Shown here: positions 50,001-52,314 of the stretch, piece after piece
How positions within the stretch are numbered: the stretch's first letter is position 1
Layout of the letters: the number at the start of each line of letters is the position of its first letter
DNA from: Arbacia lixula
Taxonomy: Eukaryota > Echinodermata > Echinoidea > Arbacioida > Arbaciidae
Direction of reading: 5' to 3'
Length of the DNA stretch: 64,000 nucleotides
Assembly: GCA_963669155.1 (NCBI GenBank)
Contig: OZ022585.1
Coordinates: forward strand, 5,923,558-5,987,557
Notes under the pieces: model-generated
Told to the model about the DNA's origin: nothing
What the model saw: only the letters and a program-made list of their open reading frames with translations
Database searches by the model: none
Made by a program: the position numbers and the translations under genes

Positions 50001-50149
50001 GTATTTAGATTAATTACCTTTTTTGAGAGCGAGTAAGCTACGGTCCCGCCATGCTGTGTGATCCTGCTCTTGAGGCCCTGGCGGATCTTGTAGCTGACCC
50101 TCGCAGCATCAAGGTCAAAGACAAACTGGCACTTCTGGAAGATCGCCAT
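436..50149 (-). CDS. PARP4: PARP4-like vault ADP-ribosyltransferase with giant FG-repeat exon (gene span, 33 coding exons, 3' end off window)
   Basis: Exons were placed by reading GT..AG junctions on the minus strand and checking that every phase joins. Order matches PARP4: BRCT (residues 1-110), PARP helical (about 268-424), PARP catalytic (about 425-600), VIT (about 619-831), vWA (about 879-1060), a PARP4-specific post-vWA module (1061-1220). The family ADP-ribosylates vault components and sits in the vault particle with MVP. The H-Y-E triad is present as H458, Y498 and E569, and the vWA MIDAS as D903xS905xS907. Residues 1325-3104 come from one exon holding proline-rich, CTD-like and FG repeats. 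Length so far is at least 3317 codons and no stop codon is reached, so the C-terminus and 3' UTR lie left of the window. A TTCTCTCCAG acceptor at about 50166 suggests a non-coding first exon further right. Exons 1-24 are secure from homology; exons 25-33 rest on splice sites and phase only. Confidence 0.9.
831..1565 (-). mobile_element. TTAA-flanked MITE, piggyBac-type (copy A)
   Basis: About 735 bp starting CCCTATATAGCCC and ending GGGCTAGATAGGG, flanked by TTAA at 827-830 and 1566-1569. It is the reverse complement of the element at 3570-4300. Homopolymer C/G runs lie just inside both ends. TTAA duplication and CCCT termini are hallmarks of the piggyBac superfamily. No transposase ORF. Confidence 0.8.
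1606..1680 (+). other. tRNA-derived SINE head or tRNA pseudogene
   Basis: A-box-like CTAGTGGATAACG (1617-1629) and B-box GGTTCAAATCC (1658-1668) at tRNA spacing, with a plausible anticodon stem CTGC/GCAG. The acceptor stem does not pair well and the loop lacks the usual U33, so it looks like a SINE head rather than a working tRNA gene. It abuts MITE copy A. Confidence 0.45.
1979..2020. repeat. (TC)n(TA)n microsatellite
   Basis: Uninterrupted TC dinucleotides followed by TA dinucleotides. Confidence 0.9.
2604..2837 (-). CDS. PARP4: PARP4 exon 32: basic-then-acidic C-terminal exon
   Basis: Donor ATGAAG|GTATGT; acceptor AAATATAG|AGTTCT, 234 nt, phase 0. A lysine cluster ([10 protein letters not shown]) resembling a nuclear localisation signal is followed by [20 protein letters not shown]. 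The intron just upstream (CCTTTTCTCTGTTCC) matches that upstream of exon 30, which supports the upstream acceptor. A shorter form using TTTCAAAG at 2766 would also be in phase. Confidence 0.6.
2965..3565 (+). repeat. Composite minisatellite in intron 32, interrupted by MITE copy B and resuming at 4305-4440
   Basis: Alternating blocks (CTCTCCTTCCTATTG..., GTTTTCAGGTTCTGGTACC, GTTTTCAAGATTGGTACTGAG, ACCATCTAATTGCTATTGA) repeat with a period of about 150 bp across about four units. It resumes directly after the MITE at 4305. Confidence 0.75.
3570..4300 (+). mobile_element. TTAA-flanked MITE, piggyBac-type (copy B)
   Basis: About 731 bp, CCCTATCTAGCCC ... GGCTATTATAGGG between TTAA at 3566-3569 and 4301-4304. 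It interrupts a tandem repeat whose intact units read GATTTAACCATC at the same point, which gives an empty-site comparison for TTAA-targeted insertion. Confidence 0.82.
4540..4985 (+). mobile_element. MITE family 'GGGATAG', copy 1
   Basis: About 450 bp related to 6499-6965 and 7145-7535: shared blocks include TGACGTCACATGCGAGATGC, CTCCTATATGTTGTGTGCTG, AGGTAAAATG and a GACATCACAAAAT block facing the first block in inverted order. Ends in GTGGACTTTCCCCTTAA. Confidence 0.6.
5353..5511 (-). CDS. PARP4: PARP4 exon 31: C-terminal exon of unknown function
   Basis: Acceptor TTTTTCCTAG|GAATCT, donor CTCTGT|GTGAGT, 159 nt, phase 0. Encodes [20 protein letters not shown] and [16 protein letters not shown]. 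Acidic, no recognised domain; strong splice sites and open phase support it. Confidence 0.65.
5995..6281 (+). mobile_element. MITE family 'GGTGTTTCACC', copy 1
   Basis: Terminal inverted repeats GGGGGTGTTTCACCAAGCTG and AGCTTGGTGAAACACCCCC; inner inverted block around AAGTCATGCATAGC. About 287 bp, no ORF. Other copies at 20503-20809 and 38574-39493. Confidence 0.8.
6499..6965 (+). mobile_element. MITE family 'GGGATAG', copy 2
   Basis: Begins AAAGGGATAGCTTACCCTGA and ends GGTGGACTATCCCTT; the ends are imperfect inverted repeats including AAGTTGGTTTCA/TAAGATCAACTT. Internal TGATGTCATGTGCGAGG and ATCTCGCACATGACATCA are also inverted. No coding capacity. It fills most of the intron after exon 30. 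Confidence 0.68.
6988..7068 (-). CDS. PARP4: PARP4 exon 30: acidic exon, duplicate of exon 29
   Basis: 81 nt, phase 0. Encodes [20 protein letters not shown] then EMKTATE; donor ACAGAG|GTGAGC is strong. Shares DM..ALFDS..EM.TAT with exon 29, and the flanking intron (polypyrimidine tract, following MITE) is also shared, so the pair arose by local duplication. Confidence 0.62.
7145..7535 (+). mobile_element. MITE family 'GGGATAG', copy 3
   Basis: Same inner blocks as copy 2 (ATTTTGTGATGTCATGTGC, TATGTTGTGTGCAGTAGGAT, CACATGATGTCACAAGATC). It lies between exons 29 and 30 at the position equivalent to copy 2 relative to exon 30, consistent with exon plus MITE being duplicated together. Confidence 0.6.
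7560..7649 (-). CDS. PARP4: PARP4 exon 29: acidic exon, duplicate of exon 30
   Basis: 90 nt, phase 0. Encodes an acidic start ([11 protein letters not shown]) then [19 protein letters not shown]. Acceptor TTTGGAAG|GAGG is weak but follows a CCTTTTTTCCTATTT tract identical to that of exon 30; donor ACAAAG|GTTAGC is also weak. A decayed third copy seems to lie at about 7700-7790. Confidence 0.55.
7904..8276. mobile_element. Long perfect-type palindrome (foldback element)
   Basis: Arms of about 175 bp run from TTAAAGGGCATATACTGTAC to GTACAGTATATGCCCTTTAA and meet at AAAATGTTCGGGCCGAACATTTT (about 8079-8104). Arms differ by only a few bases and small indels. Non-coding foldback transposon is the likely origin. 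Confidence 0.8.
8956..9721 (+). mobile_element. pogo/Tigger-like non-autonomous DNA transposon
   Basis: Terminal inverted repeats CAGGGAAACCCCGTTATAAC and TTATAACAGGGTTTCCCTG flanked by TA on both sides, with sub-terminal TATAGCGAG blocks inverted too. TA target and CAGGG..TATAACGAG termini are typical of the pogo group of Tc1/mariner. About 766 bp, no transposase ORF. Confidence 0.75.
9839..15178 (-). CDS. PARP4: PARP4 exon 28: giant proline-rich / CTD-like / FG-repeat exon (1780 codons)
   Basis: Acceptor TCCTACAG|TTTGGA after a pyrimidine tract, donor GCAAAG|GTGAGA, 5340 nt without a stop, phase 0 at both ends. In coding order it encodes: about eight [20 protein letters not shown] repeats (15100-14530); about seven YSPTSPA heptads (14523-14348); a run of seven lysines (about 14310-14330); a Gly-rich stretch (about 14130-13990); about 30 copies of a 26-residue unit with SLFG/SFFG and VSFGSSPQS cores (13906-11600); a looser FG region (11600-11200); and a low-complexity tail ending in [11 protein letters not shown]-dipeptide repeats with SLFG/FGFG cores are known from nucleoporins. 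Proline-rich sequence C-terminal to vWA is known in PARP4, the FG array is not to my knowledge. Long antisense ORFs here are by-products of the 78 bp period. Confidence 0.88.
11600..13906 (-). repeat. PARP4: 78 bp coding minisatellite (26-residue FG repeat, about 30 units)
   Basis: Within exon 28. The consensus has [19 protein letters not shown] and IESQQPQ; variable sites are S(L/F)FG, G(Q/T)SN and K(P/A)(I/M/V)ES. Between about 13180 and 13850 a 186 bp (62-residue) higher-order unit is repeated about three and a half times almost without change. Confidence 0.93.
14348..14523 (-). repeat. PARP4: RNA polymerase II CTD-like heptads
   Basis: Seven consecutive heptads of the form [21 protein letters not shown] and YNPTSSA, then TYSPEPMK. 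Pol II CTD consensus is YSPTSPS, so positions Y1, S2, P3, S5 and P6 are kept and S7 is mostly Ala. Confidence 0.9.
14530..15100 (-). repeat. PARP4: Proline-rich coding repeat (about 8 units)
   Basis: Units of the form [20 protein letters not shown], roughly 23 residues each, with five to seven prolines. Such runs can bind profilin or SH3/WW domains; that role here is inference. Confidence 0.88.
15179..17370. other. Intron 27; nothing firm recognised
   Basis: AT-rich. A 147-codon minus ORF (15828-16271) lies here but has no acceptor compatible with phase 0; its stretch around 15890-15990 has tRNA-like A-box words (TGGTCGAACAATGGATAGAG) and may be a decayed SINE. Confidence 0.5.
17371..17414 (-). 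CDS. PARP4: PARP4 exon 27: small linker exon
   Basis: Acceptor TTTGCAG|TGTCAG, donor ACAAAG|GTGAGT, 44 nt. Encodes [15 protein letters not shown] in the only open frame and restores phase 0 for exon 28. Supported by splice sites and phase, not by homology. Confidence 0.6.
17555..18045 (+). repeat. 64 bp minisatellite, about 7.5 units, intron 26
   Basis: Unit contains GGGGTACCCTTTGGCATGGT then ACGCTATGAGTACAGTATGG and ACACATGCAAACAAGTTGGC. Spacing is exactly 64 bp, so each frame shifts by one per unit and many ~61-codon ORFs of equal shape appear; none is a gene. Confidence 0.92.
18424..18544 (-). CDS. PARP4: PARP4 exon 26: TPR-like helical insert, continued
   Basis: Acceptor TTCTGCAG|GCTTTA, donor AAATGA|GTAAGT, 121 nt. 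Encodes [20 protein letters not shown] followed by [19 protein letters not shown], amphipathic helices that follow naturally from exon 25. Function not recognised. Confidence 0.72.
18687..18955 (+). mobile_element. hAT-like MITE with 8 bp target duplication
   Basis: Ends CAGTGTTGCCA and TGGCAACACTG, 269 bp, flanked by GCGTTAGC (18679-18686) and GCATTAGC (18956-18963), an 8 bp duplication with one mismatch. Eight-base duplications with CAG..CTG-like ends fit the hAT superfamily. AGTAGC words recur inside. Confidence 0.75.
19400..20166 (-). repeat. PARP4: Tandem copies of the exon 25 tail with splice donors, plus C-rich spacers
   Basis: Segments matching the last part of exon 25 ([16 protein letters not shown] codons) recur at about 20030, 19880, 19690, 19575 and partially near 19510 and 19420, separated by CCCTCTCC-rich spacer and CTCCCCATAGGG. 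Most copies keep a GT donor; the one at about 20030 has AT instead of GT. Confidence 0.8.
20167..20313 (-). CDS. PARP4: PARP4 exon 25: TPR-like helical insert
   Basis: Acceptor GCAATCAG|GTGGAC, donor ATCAAG|GTATGC, 147 nt, phase 0. Encodes [20 protein letters not shown], an A..YY.QA pattern typical of TPR-like helical pairs; not recalled from vertebrate PARP4. The last 60-odd bases and the donor are repeated about five more times downstream in the intron. Confidence 0.75.
20503..20809 (+). mobile_element. MITE family 'GGTGTTTCACC', copy 2
   Basis: Same terminal inverted repeats as 5995-6281, GGGGGTGTTTCACCAAGCTG ... CAGCTTGGTGAAACACCCCC, about 305 bp, intron 24. Confidence 0.8.
21257..21412 (+). 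mobile_element. Short MITE 'GTTACCATGGTA' family
   Basis: Ends GGGCCCTGTTGCATAAAAC and GTTTTATGTAACAGGACCC, about 156 bp, rich in inverted GGTAACTACCATGGTAAC words. Diverged or partial relatives are at 29965-30010, 44236-44370 and 55855-56005. Confidence 0.7.
21602..21727 (-). CDS. PARP4: PARP4 exon 24: post-vWA conserved module, part 3
   Basis: Acceptor CCCTCAG|GGTGAG, donor GAAGAA|GTAAGT, 126 nt, phase 0. Contains [11 protein letters not shown], matching VDFLPYMSWQ. This is the last exon I can tie to vertebrate PARP4 by sequence. Confidence 0.9.
22408..22590 (-). CDS. PARP4: PARP4 exon 23: post-vWA conserved module, part 2
   Basis: Acceptor TTGGTCAG|ATGGTG, donor GAGAAG|GTGAGA, 183 nt. 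Encodes [19 protein letters not shown] and [18 protein letters not shown], near-identical in pattern to HKLAARALIRDYEDG and TSFVAVEKR of vertebrate PARP4 and ITIH relatives. Confidence 0.94.
22591..24396. other. Intron 22; (AAT)n-type microsatellite, otherwise nothing recognised
   Basis: AATAATGATAAT-type repeats fill about 23525-23665. The rest is AT-rich sequence with short ORFs that lack coding character. Confidence 0.6.
24397..24567 (-). CDS. PARP4: PARP4 exon 22: post-vWA conserved module, part 1
   Basis: Acceptor TACTACAG|GTGCAG, donor CACAGAG|GTAGAT, 171 nt. Contains VEWRQ..., [20 protein letters not shown], matching the PARP4-specific segment with APAQVPSLF..LLVYGF. Confidence 0.92.
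25618..25717 (-). CDS. PARP4: PARP4 exon 21: end of vWA
   Basis: Acceptor GGACAG|CTCCAG, donor AAGAAG|GTATGA, 100 nt. Encodes [20 protein letters not shown] then [13 protein letters not shown], matching STANRH.L...GAG.FE.F..K....W.K. Confidence 0.94.
26700..26768. repeat. (AATTG)n pentanucleotide microsatellite next to exon 20 donor
   Basis: GAATTGAATT repeats end six bases before the exon 20 donor region. A shorter run of the same unit follows exon 15 (33718-33738). Confidence 0.8.
26774..27032 (-). CDS. PARP4: PARP4 exon 20: vWA domain
   Basis: Acceptor TGACAG|GATTTG, donor GTGTCAG|GTAGCA, 259 nt. Contains [14 protein letters not shown] and [18 protein letters not shown]: the Thr of GNT and Asp of SDG are the remaining vWA metal-site positions. 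Ends CRLFTCGV. Confidence 0.95.
27619..28162 (+). mobile_element. Dispersed repeat 'TTTTTTCGTAC', copy 1
   Basis: About 544 bp almost collinear with 30386-30931. Ends CCTGTCTTTAAAGATTGTCC and CTGTCTTTAAGACAGG are imperfect inverted repeats. A CTTTTTTCGTACCACGAAAAAAG hairpin is internal. It stops 40 bases from the exon 19 donor. Confidence 0.75.
28202..28388 (-). CDS. PARP4: PARP4 exon 19: vWA domain, MIDAS motif
   Basis: Acceptor CTCCAG|GCATGC, donor GGCACAG|GTATTG, 187 nt. Contains [21 protein letters not shown]903, S905 and S907 form an intact metal-binding DxSxS motif. Ends NVVTFGTG. A transposon copy ends only about 40 bases inside the following intron. Confidence 0.95.
29038..29178 (-). 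CDS. PARP4: PARP4 exon 18: lead-in to vWA
   Basis: Acceptor CTGTAG|CAAACG, donor AGTCAG|GTACTG, 141 nt, phase 0. Contains [20 protein letters not shown], matching F.L.IGL....PRMWVE.HP of the family. Confidence 0.93.
30133..30214 (-). CDS. PARP4: PARP4 exon 17: strands between VIT and vWA
   Basis: Acceptor GATTAG|TTTCTT, donor ATCAAA|GTAGGT, 82 nt. Encodes [20 protein letters not shown], matching the FSLTMSIEM...I.FI segment of PARP4. Phases close with exons 16 and 18. Confidence 0.85.
30386..30931 (+). mobile_element. Dispersed repeat 'TTTTTTCGTAC', copy 2
   Basis: Direct-oriented copy of 27619-28162, around 90% alike by eye, with the same hairpin and AGCCGTTAAATTTCAAACCG block. Confidence 0.72.
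31472..31530 (-). pseudogene. PARP4: Decayed copy of exon 16 3' end with splice donor
   Basis: Reads TTGAGAAACCTGATGCAGAT..., parallel to the end of exon 16, and keeps the CAGCTTT|GTAAGC donor, but the first part of the exon and its acceptor are missing. Confidence 0.65.
31560..32590 (+). repeat. Dispersed repeat with internal ~145 bp units, intron 16
   Basis: Block CATTGACCTTTGACCTCTG...TTTCATGAGAATTGCA recurs five to six times, ending in GACGGACGGACGGACGGACA and AGCCTCCAGCCACCTCTTGG. The related start block CCGCGCAGTCAATATGCCTCC is partly inverted to the end. I recognise this type as a repeat common in marine invertebrate genomes; class unknown. Confidence 0.65.
32618..32823 (-). CDS. PARP4: PARP4 exon 16: end of VIT domain
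   Basis: Acceptor TTGTAG|GATGTG, donor CAGCTGT|GTAAGC, 206 nt. Contains [20 protein letters not shown] and [16 protein letters not shown] different donor two bases further upstream would break phase with exon 17, so GTAAGC is chosen. A decayed copy of its 3' end sits at 31.5 kb. Confidence 0.92.
33122..33238 (+). mobile_element. 117 bp MITE related to the 55 bp satellite
   Basis: Ends TTGGGCCTGAGATCAA and TTGATCTCAGGGCTCCAA are inverted repeats; the interior has GACTGCAATC/GCAGTCAATG words like those of the array at 35.5 kb. Confidence 0.65.
33803..34021 (-). CDS. PARP4: PARP4 exon 15: VIT domain core
   Basis: Acceptor CCCCAG|GTTGTG, donor GCTCCA|GTGAGT, 219 nt, phase 0. Contains [20 protein letters not shown] and [13 protein letters not shown], highly diagnostic VIT motifs shared with PARP4 and inter-alpha-trypsin inhibitor heavy chains. 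Confidence 0.95.
34022..35053. other. Intron 14; T/C-rich, nothing recognised
   Basis: A long pyrimidine-rich stretch (about 34380-34960) makes a 185-codon plus ORF with no domain and biased composition. I see no gene here. Confidence 0.6.
35054..35184 (-). CDS. PARP4: PARP4 exon 14: start of VIT domain
   Basis: Acceptor TTATCAG|ATTTGA after a long T run, donor GCTCAG|GTACAG, 131 nt. Ends [19 protein letters not shown], the first strands of the VIT domain (VPLEDVHIKGRI.D..AQ in vertebrates). Confidence 0.9.
35463..37060 (+). repeat. 55 bp satellite array, about 28 units, intron 13
   Basis: Unit GACTGCATGTGACTGCAATC + GATAGCAGTCAATCACTGAT + CAAATGCATGGAGTT. Each unit holds a small palindrome (GACTGCAATCGATAGCAGTC, arms GACTGC/GCAGTC). 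The left boundary TTGGAGCCTGGAGATCAAC matches the terminal repeat of the MITE at 33122, so the array looks like an expansion inside such a MITE. Confidence 0.92.
37506..37662 (-). CDS. PARP4: PARP4 exon 13: catalytic domain with triad glutamate
   Basis: Acceptor CATGCAG|GCTGAT, donor CTGTGG|GTGAGT, 157 nt. Starts [21 protein letters not shown]569 in the DEF.IY motif is the third triad residue. The exon end is an acidic/proline linker to the VIT domain. Confidence 0.92.
38124..38310 (-). CDS. PARP4: PARP4 exon 12: catalytic domain
   Basis: Acceptor ATCACAG|TACGAG, donor TTCACT|GTAAGT, 187 nt. Contains [20 protein letters not shown] and [20 protein letters not shown], the family LL.CDV.LGK and PPGYDSVHG segments. 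Confidence 0.94.
38574..39493 (+). mobile_element. MITE family 'GGTGTTTCACC', copy 3, split by another MITE
   Basis: Outer ends GGGGTGTTTCACCAAGCTG and CAGCTTGGTGAAACACCCCC as in copies 1 and 2; interior interrupted at 38854-39461 just after AAAGTCGTTC. Confidence 0.82.
38854..39461 (+). mobile_element. Harbinger-like MITE nested inside another MITE
   Basis: Ends TACCCCTTTCACGCT and AGCGTGAAAGGGGTA, flanked by TTA at 38851-38853 and 39462-39464. Three-base TWA duplications fit PIF/Harbinger. About 608 bp, no ORF. Confidence 0.78.
39567..39665 (-). CDS. PARP4: PARP4 exon 11: catalytic domain with triad tyrosine
   Basis: Acceptor ATGCAG|AGGACT, donor GCCAG|GTAAGC, 99 nt. Encodes [11 protein letters not shown] and [19 protein letters not shown]498 in GVYFADS is the second triad residue. 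Strong match to the vertebrate GLLLPK...RTD.G.LG.GIYFSDS. Confidence 0.94.
40350..40487 (-). CDS. PARP4: PARP4 exon 10: catalytic domain with triad histidine
   Basis: Acceptor GTTTAG|TGAGCT, donor TCTCG|GTAGGA, 138 nt. Contains [11 protein letters not shown] and [16 protein letters not shown]458 is the NAD-binding triad histidine. The usual HG(S/T) motif reads HAS here, a G-to-A change next to the histidine that I note as unusual. Confidence 0.92.
41165..41325 (-). CDS. PARP4: PARP4 exon 9: end of helical domain
   Basis: Acceptor CTTGCAG|CTGATT, donor CACTAG|GTGAGA, 161 nt. Opens [14 protein letters not shown] and continues [13 protein letters not shown], closely matching the vertebrate AKYRALRC.IEHV segment. 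Leaves two bases for exon 10. Confidence 0.9.
41453..41848 (+). mobile_element. MITE with telomere-like core, copy 1
   Basis: Ends AATTCTCCCTATCGCATATA and TATATGCGATAGGGAGAATT are perfect 20 bp inverted repeats; about 396 bp. The middle (41630-41695) is a degenerate GGTTAGGGT/GTTTAGGGTT array. Copy 2 is at 55365-55763. No clear target duplication. Confidence 0.82.
42425..42535. repeat. (CA)n microsatellite next to exon 8 donor
   Basis: CACACA-rich run ending nine bases before the exon 8 donor on the intron side. Confidence 0.85.
42544..42714 (-). CDS. PARP4: PARP4 exon 8: PARP helical domain, part 2
   Basis: Acceptor TTCTCAG|GTTGGG, donor TGCCAG|GTATAT, 171 nt, phase 0. Contains [13 protein letters not shown] and then [10 protein letters not shown], matching the family motif E(F/Y)Y..IPHK of the helical domain, and ends in ICQ. 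Confidence 0.9.
42759..43221. mobile_element. Foldback element filling the intron between exons 7 and 8
   Basis: Arms of more than 150 bp: CTAAACAGAACAGCTACATT ... and ... GGGGCTGTACTGTTTAG, with inner blocks GTTTAAAAAAGTTGCATACG / GTATGCAACTTTTTTAAAC and GGTGAGAGCATTTTTGT / ACAAAAATGCTCTCACC. Almost the whole 617 bp intron is this element. Confidence 0.75.
43332..43472 (-). CDS. PARP4: PARP4 exon 7: PARP helical (regulatory) domain, part 1
   Basis: Acceptor ACTTTAG|TCCCAG, donor GAACAG|GTATGT, 141 nt, phase 0. Contains [20 protein letters not shown], which aligns with the first long helix of the PARP4 helical domain (V..LVE.IW.EALG.L in vertebrates). Confidence 0.87.
44421..44582 (-). CDS. 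PARP4: PARP4 exon 6: linker before helical domain
   Basis: Acceptor CTACAG|AGTGAG, donor AGAAAA|GTAGGT, 162 nt, 54 codons, phase 0. Begins [13 protein letters not shown] and ends [11 protein letters not shown]. The 5' part of this exon, with its acceptor and upstream intron, is copied twice just upstream (44.70 and 44.91 kb). Confidence 0.8.
44690..44990 (-). pseudogene. PARP4: Two tandem copies of exon 6 head with acceptor and upstream intron
   Basis: At about 44707-44794 an acceptor CTACAG is followed by [17 protein letters not shown] codons; at about 44911-44977 a third copy ([13 protein letters not shown]) ends in an in-frame TAG. Period about 190 bp including AACAATATCAAGA intron sequence. 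Neither copy has the exon's second half or donor. Confidence 0.75.
44991..46086. other. Intron 5; nothing recognised apart from GAT/ATG triplet run near 44980-45025
   Basis: AT-rich, short ORFs only. Confidence 0.5.
46087..46239 (-). CDS. PARP4: PARP4 exon 5: WGR-like/linker region
   Basis: Acceptor CAACAG|AGTATC, donor CTGAAG|GTAGGT, 153 nt, phase 0 both ends. Starts [18 protein letters not shown] and ends HHGDVADLK. By position it corresponds to the segment before the helical domain where vertebrate PARP4 has a YFQLE-like strand; assignment to a WGR-like fold is inference. Confidence 0.78.
46240..47684. other. Intron 4; pyrimidine-rich and C-rich simple sequence
   Basis: CT-rich run at about 46345-46510 and C-homopolymer/CA run at 46848-46925. 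Nothing else recognised. Confidence 0.6.
47685..47766 (-). CDS. PARP4: PARP4 exon 4: linker segment
   Basis: Acceptor TTTTTCAG|GGTGTA, donor CTGGAT|GTAAGT, 82 nt. Encodes [20 protein letters not shown]; frame is fixed on both sides. It falls between BRCT and the PARP helical domain, which is a weakly conserved region in the family. Confidence 0.75.
48611..48683 (-). CDS. PARP4: PARP4 exon 3: linker after BRCT
   Basis: Acceptor CTCGCAG|GTATCGG and donor GTCAA|GTAAGC, 73 nt, frame fixed by exon 2. Encodes a basic, serine-rich linker ([21 protein letters not shown]) with no recognised domain. Confidence 0.75.
49240..49438 (-). CDS. PARP4: PARP4 exon 2: second half of BRCT domain
   Basis: Acceptor CTGTAG|ACAACT, donor CTTG|GTGAGT, 199 nt. 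It opens TTYMIVDE, the BRCT strand equivalent to THIILD in the vertebrate protein, and continues through [13 protein letters not shown], the hydrophobic core around the expected BRCT tryptophan position (here F). Joins exon 1 at phase 0 and leaves one base for exon 3. Confidence 0.87.
50018..50149 (-). CDS. PARP4: PARP4 exon 1: start codon and first half of BRCT domain
   Basis: 44 codons beginning MAIFQKCQF, phase 0, ending in LSKK before an AAG|GTAATT donor. The start matches the extreme N-terminus of PARP4, where the BRCT domain begins within the first few residues; GG in TQHGG is the conserved BRCT turn. A CTCTCCAG acceptor lies 17 bases before the ATG, so this exon probably carries a short piece of 5' UTR. 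Confidence 0.85.
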
Positions 50150-51264
50150 TCTGAGCTGAATTGAGCTGGAGAGAAGAAACCACAAAATTCTTTTGATATT
50201 ATTTAGGGAAGGGACACATGTATTCTTGAGTGTGCACAAGCATACTTGAAAGGTCCCCTGTCATCAAAATGTATATTGACTTATGTTGATGCAACGTAAT
50301 ATGTACATAACAAAATCACCAACTGTTCAATGGAAATATGTATCCTATATTTTGAAATAATTTTTCTTTATTTTTTCTCAGCACTGATAAGCCCGGCCTC
50401 CAAAATATCCTCCAACTCAAGAAATGAAAAACAACATTGTGTTTCCATTTTTTCAACTGATTCAAAAACCCTGTGTTGCATTCTTGCTTGAATGTTGTGC
50501 TTCCTTATTTTCACAAATTCTGATGTTACAAGATGTGATTTAGTCAATACTTTATTAACTAACTCTATATACATGTACATGTAAGTTAGTAGATTAAAAA
50601 ATGATAATCTCTGGAGTCTCTGGACTATGATCAGCCGAAGCTATAATCAAACACAAAAACAACTCTGGTTGTATGTGTACTTGATACATGTACGTTATTA
50701 CACATGAAGTTTTGTATTTCTTAGCCACTTTTGAATACCGCCGAACATGCCAAACTTAAACTCAGGGGTCAAGATTGACAAAATACCAATGTGATAAGAT
50801 TGCAATTACATCTATTACAGATTTTAGACTTGCACAATGAGCCTATATAAGCTATCATCTTCTACAGTTCAATTCAATAGATTAAATGCTCTTTTTGGCA
50901 TTATGATGATTCCATTGTTTACACTTGTAGCATTATAATACAGTGTACTGGTTATGTATTGGACAACAGCACCAATGAGCTTATTCTACATATGATATCA
51001 TTTCCCACTGTCAAAATGGTATGATTTTTAGACAACTTAAAATATACATGTATCTCGTTTATTTGAAGCTAAACATCCATTTGCTGTTTTTTTTTTTTAT
51101 CATATTGGTTTGGTTGTTGCTGTGTCTTAATTGAATGAGAATGAATCTGAAGTGTGTGTATTTGTATGTGCTTTTTGTGTGTATGTGTGTGGGAGTTGTG
51201 TAGGTTGTGTGCATGTGTGTGTGTGTTTGTGCGTATGTGCGTGTGTGCACGTGTGTGAATGTGT

Positions 51265-51300
<36 letters not shown>

Positions 51301-51829
51301 TTGTGTGTATCTAGTGTTAAATTGAAGCATTTTAGACGGATGTGGGTCGCCTATACGTGTATGCTGGTTAAGGGGTGATTGATGAGAGACGTGCATTTTG
51401 GTGGGGTGTAGTCCTGGTCGTGAATGAAACCACATGACAATATACATGTAGAACAAGTTATAAGCATTAGGGTTTTACATTAACATGTTGAGAAGACACA
51501 TTAGAGGGGAAAGGAATGGCAGATAAGGGGAACATTTGATACTGTAGAACATCTGATTTTTTTTACTTTTTGTGGGGGCCAAGGGGAGGGAGTCGTGCTG
51601 GAAATAACTGCTTTCAGTGCACTGTGTTAATAATTATTCTGTGTTAATAATTATATTCAATTATTGATTAAATATTACATGTATTTGAAAGCCATTTTGG
51701 TCTGCCCATGAAAAGAGTGCTCAATCGCTCACTAAGTCCGGGCAATAAGTACGCGTACACGCAGTGAACTCTACTACACTTCAGGCATAGTTTACAGACA
51801 AATATAGGTTCAAATTGCCATATACGTAT
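50150..51829. promoter_or_regulatory. Region upstream of PARP4 start; 5' UTR and promoter expected but not located
   Basis: An acceptor-like TTCTCTCCAG at about 50166 implies a non-coding exon to the right. I could not identify a donor, TATA box or initiator with confidence. A (GT)n microsatellite occupies about 51150-51312. Confidence 0.35.
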
Positions 51830-51940
51830 TAGAGGATATTAACACTTGATTCATACCTGTCCTGCTCTCTACACAGAAGACTGTGAACATTGCTATTCCA
51901 GCGTCTGCTGATCCAGGCAAACAGTACAGGTACTCATTTA
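51830..51940 (+). repeat. 5' LTR of the Ty3/gypsy-type element
   Basis: 111 bp, starts TAGAGGATATTAACAC and ends GGTACTCATTTA; identical to 55066-55176. Confidence 0.88.
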
Positions 51941-52314
51941 TGTTCACAGTCTTAAACCGTGGAACGCGGCTTCGACTCGAGCAGAGAGGCAACAAGTGGA
52001 GAGTAACCAGTAATGCAAAGATCACTTTCTGCCGTTTCTCTTCTTCTGTAGACATGGTTGCTTTCACATTTTAAATCTTTTTGAAGGGGAATCCCATTTC
52101 GTCATGCGGTGTTCAGCCCCGTGTTCAGCATTCTGTCCAGATCTACTCATAGGATCCTTTCGGGTCTCCTCCTTATCCAAGCTTTTCCAGGAATCATCCG
52201 CCTTCCCCAGATGATCCTCTACCACTCTGCTCCTCTCTCTAACAACATCATGCCCATCACTCAAGGTATGACTGTGCTTTACTCTCTGTTGCCTTCCTGA
52301 ATCCCTCACCACTG
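51941..52314 (+). other. Left internal remnant of the LTR element
   Basis: 374 bp between the 5' LTR and the Pol ORF. Contains stops in all plus frames and no gag or primer-binding site I can recognise; presumably leader sequence joined to Pol by deletion. Confidence 0.5.
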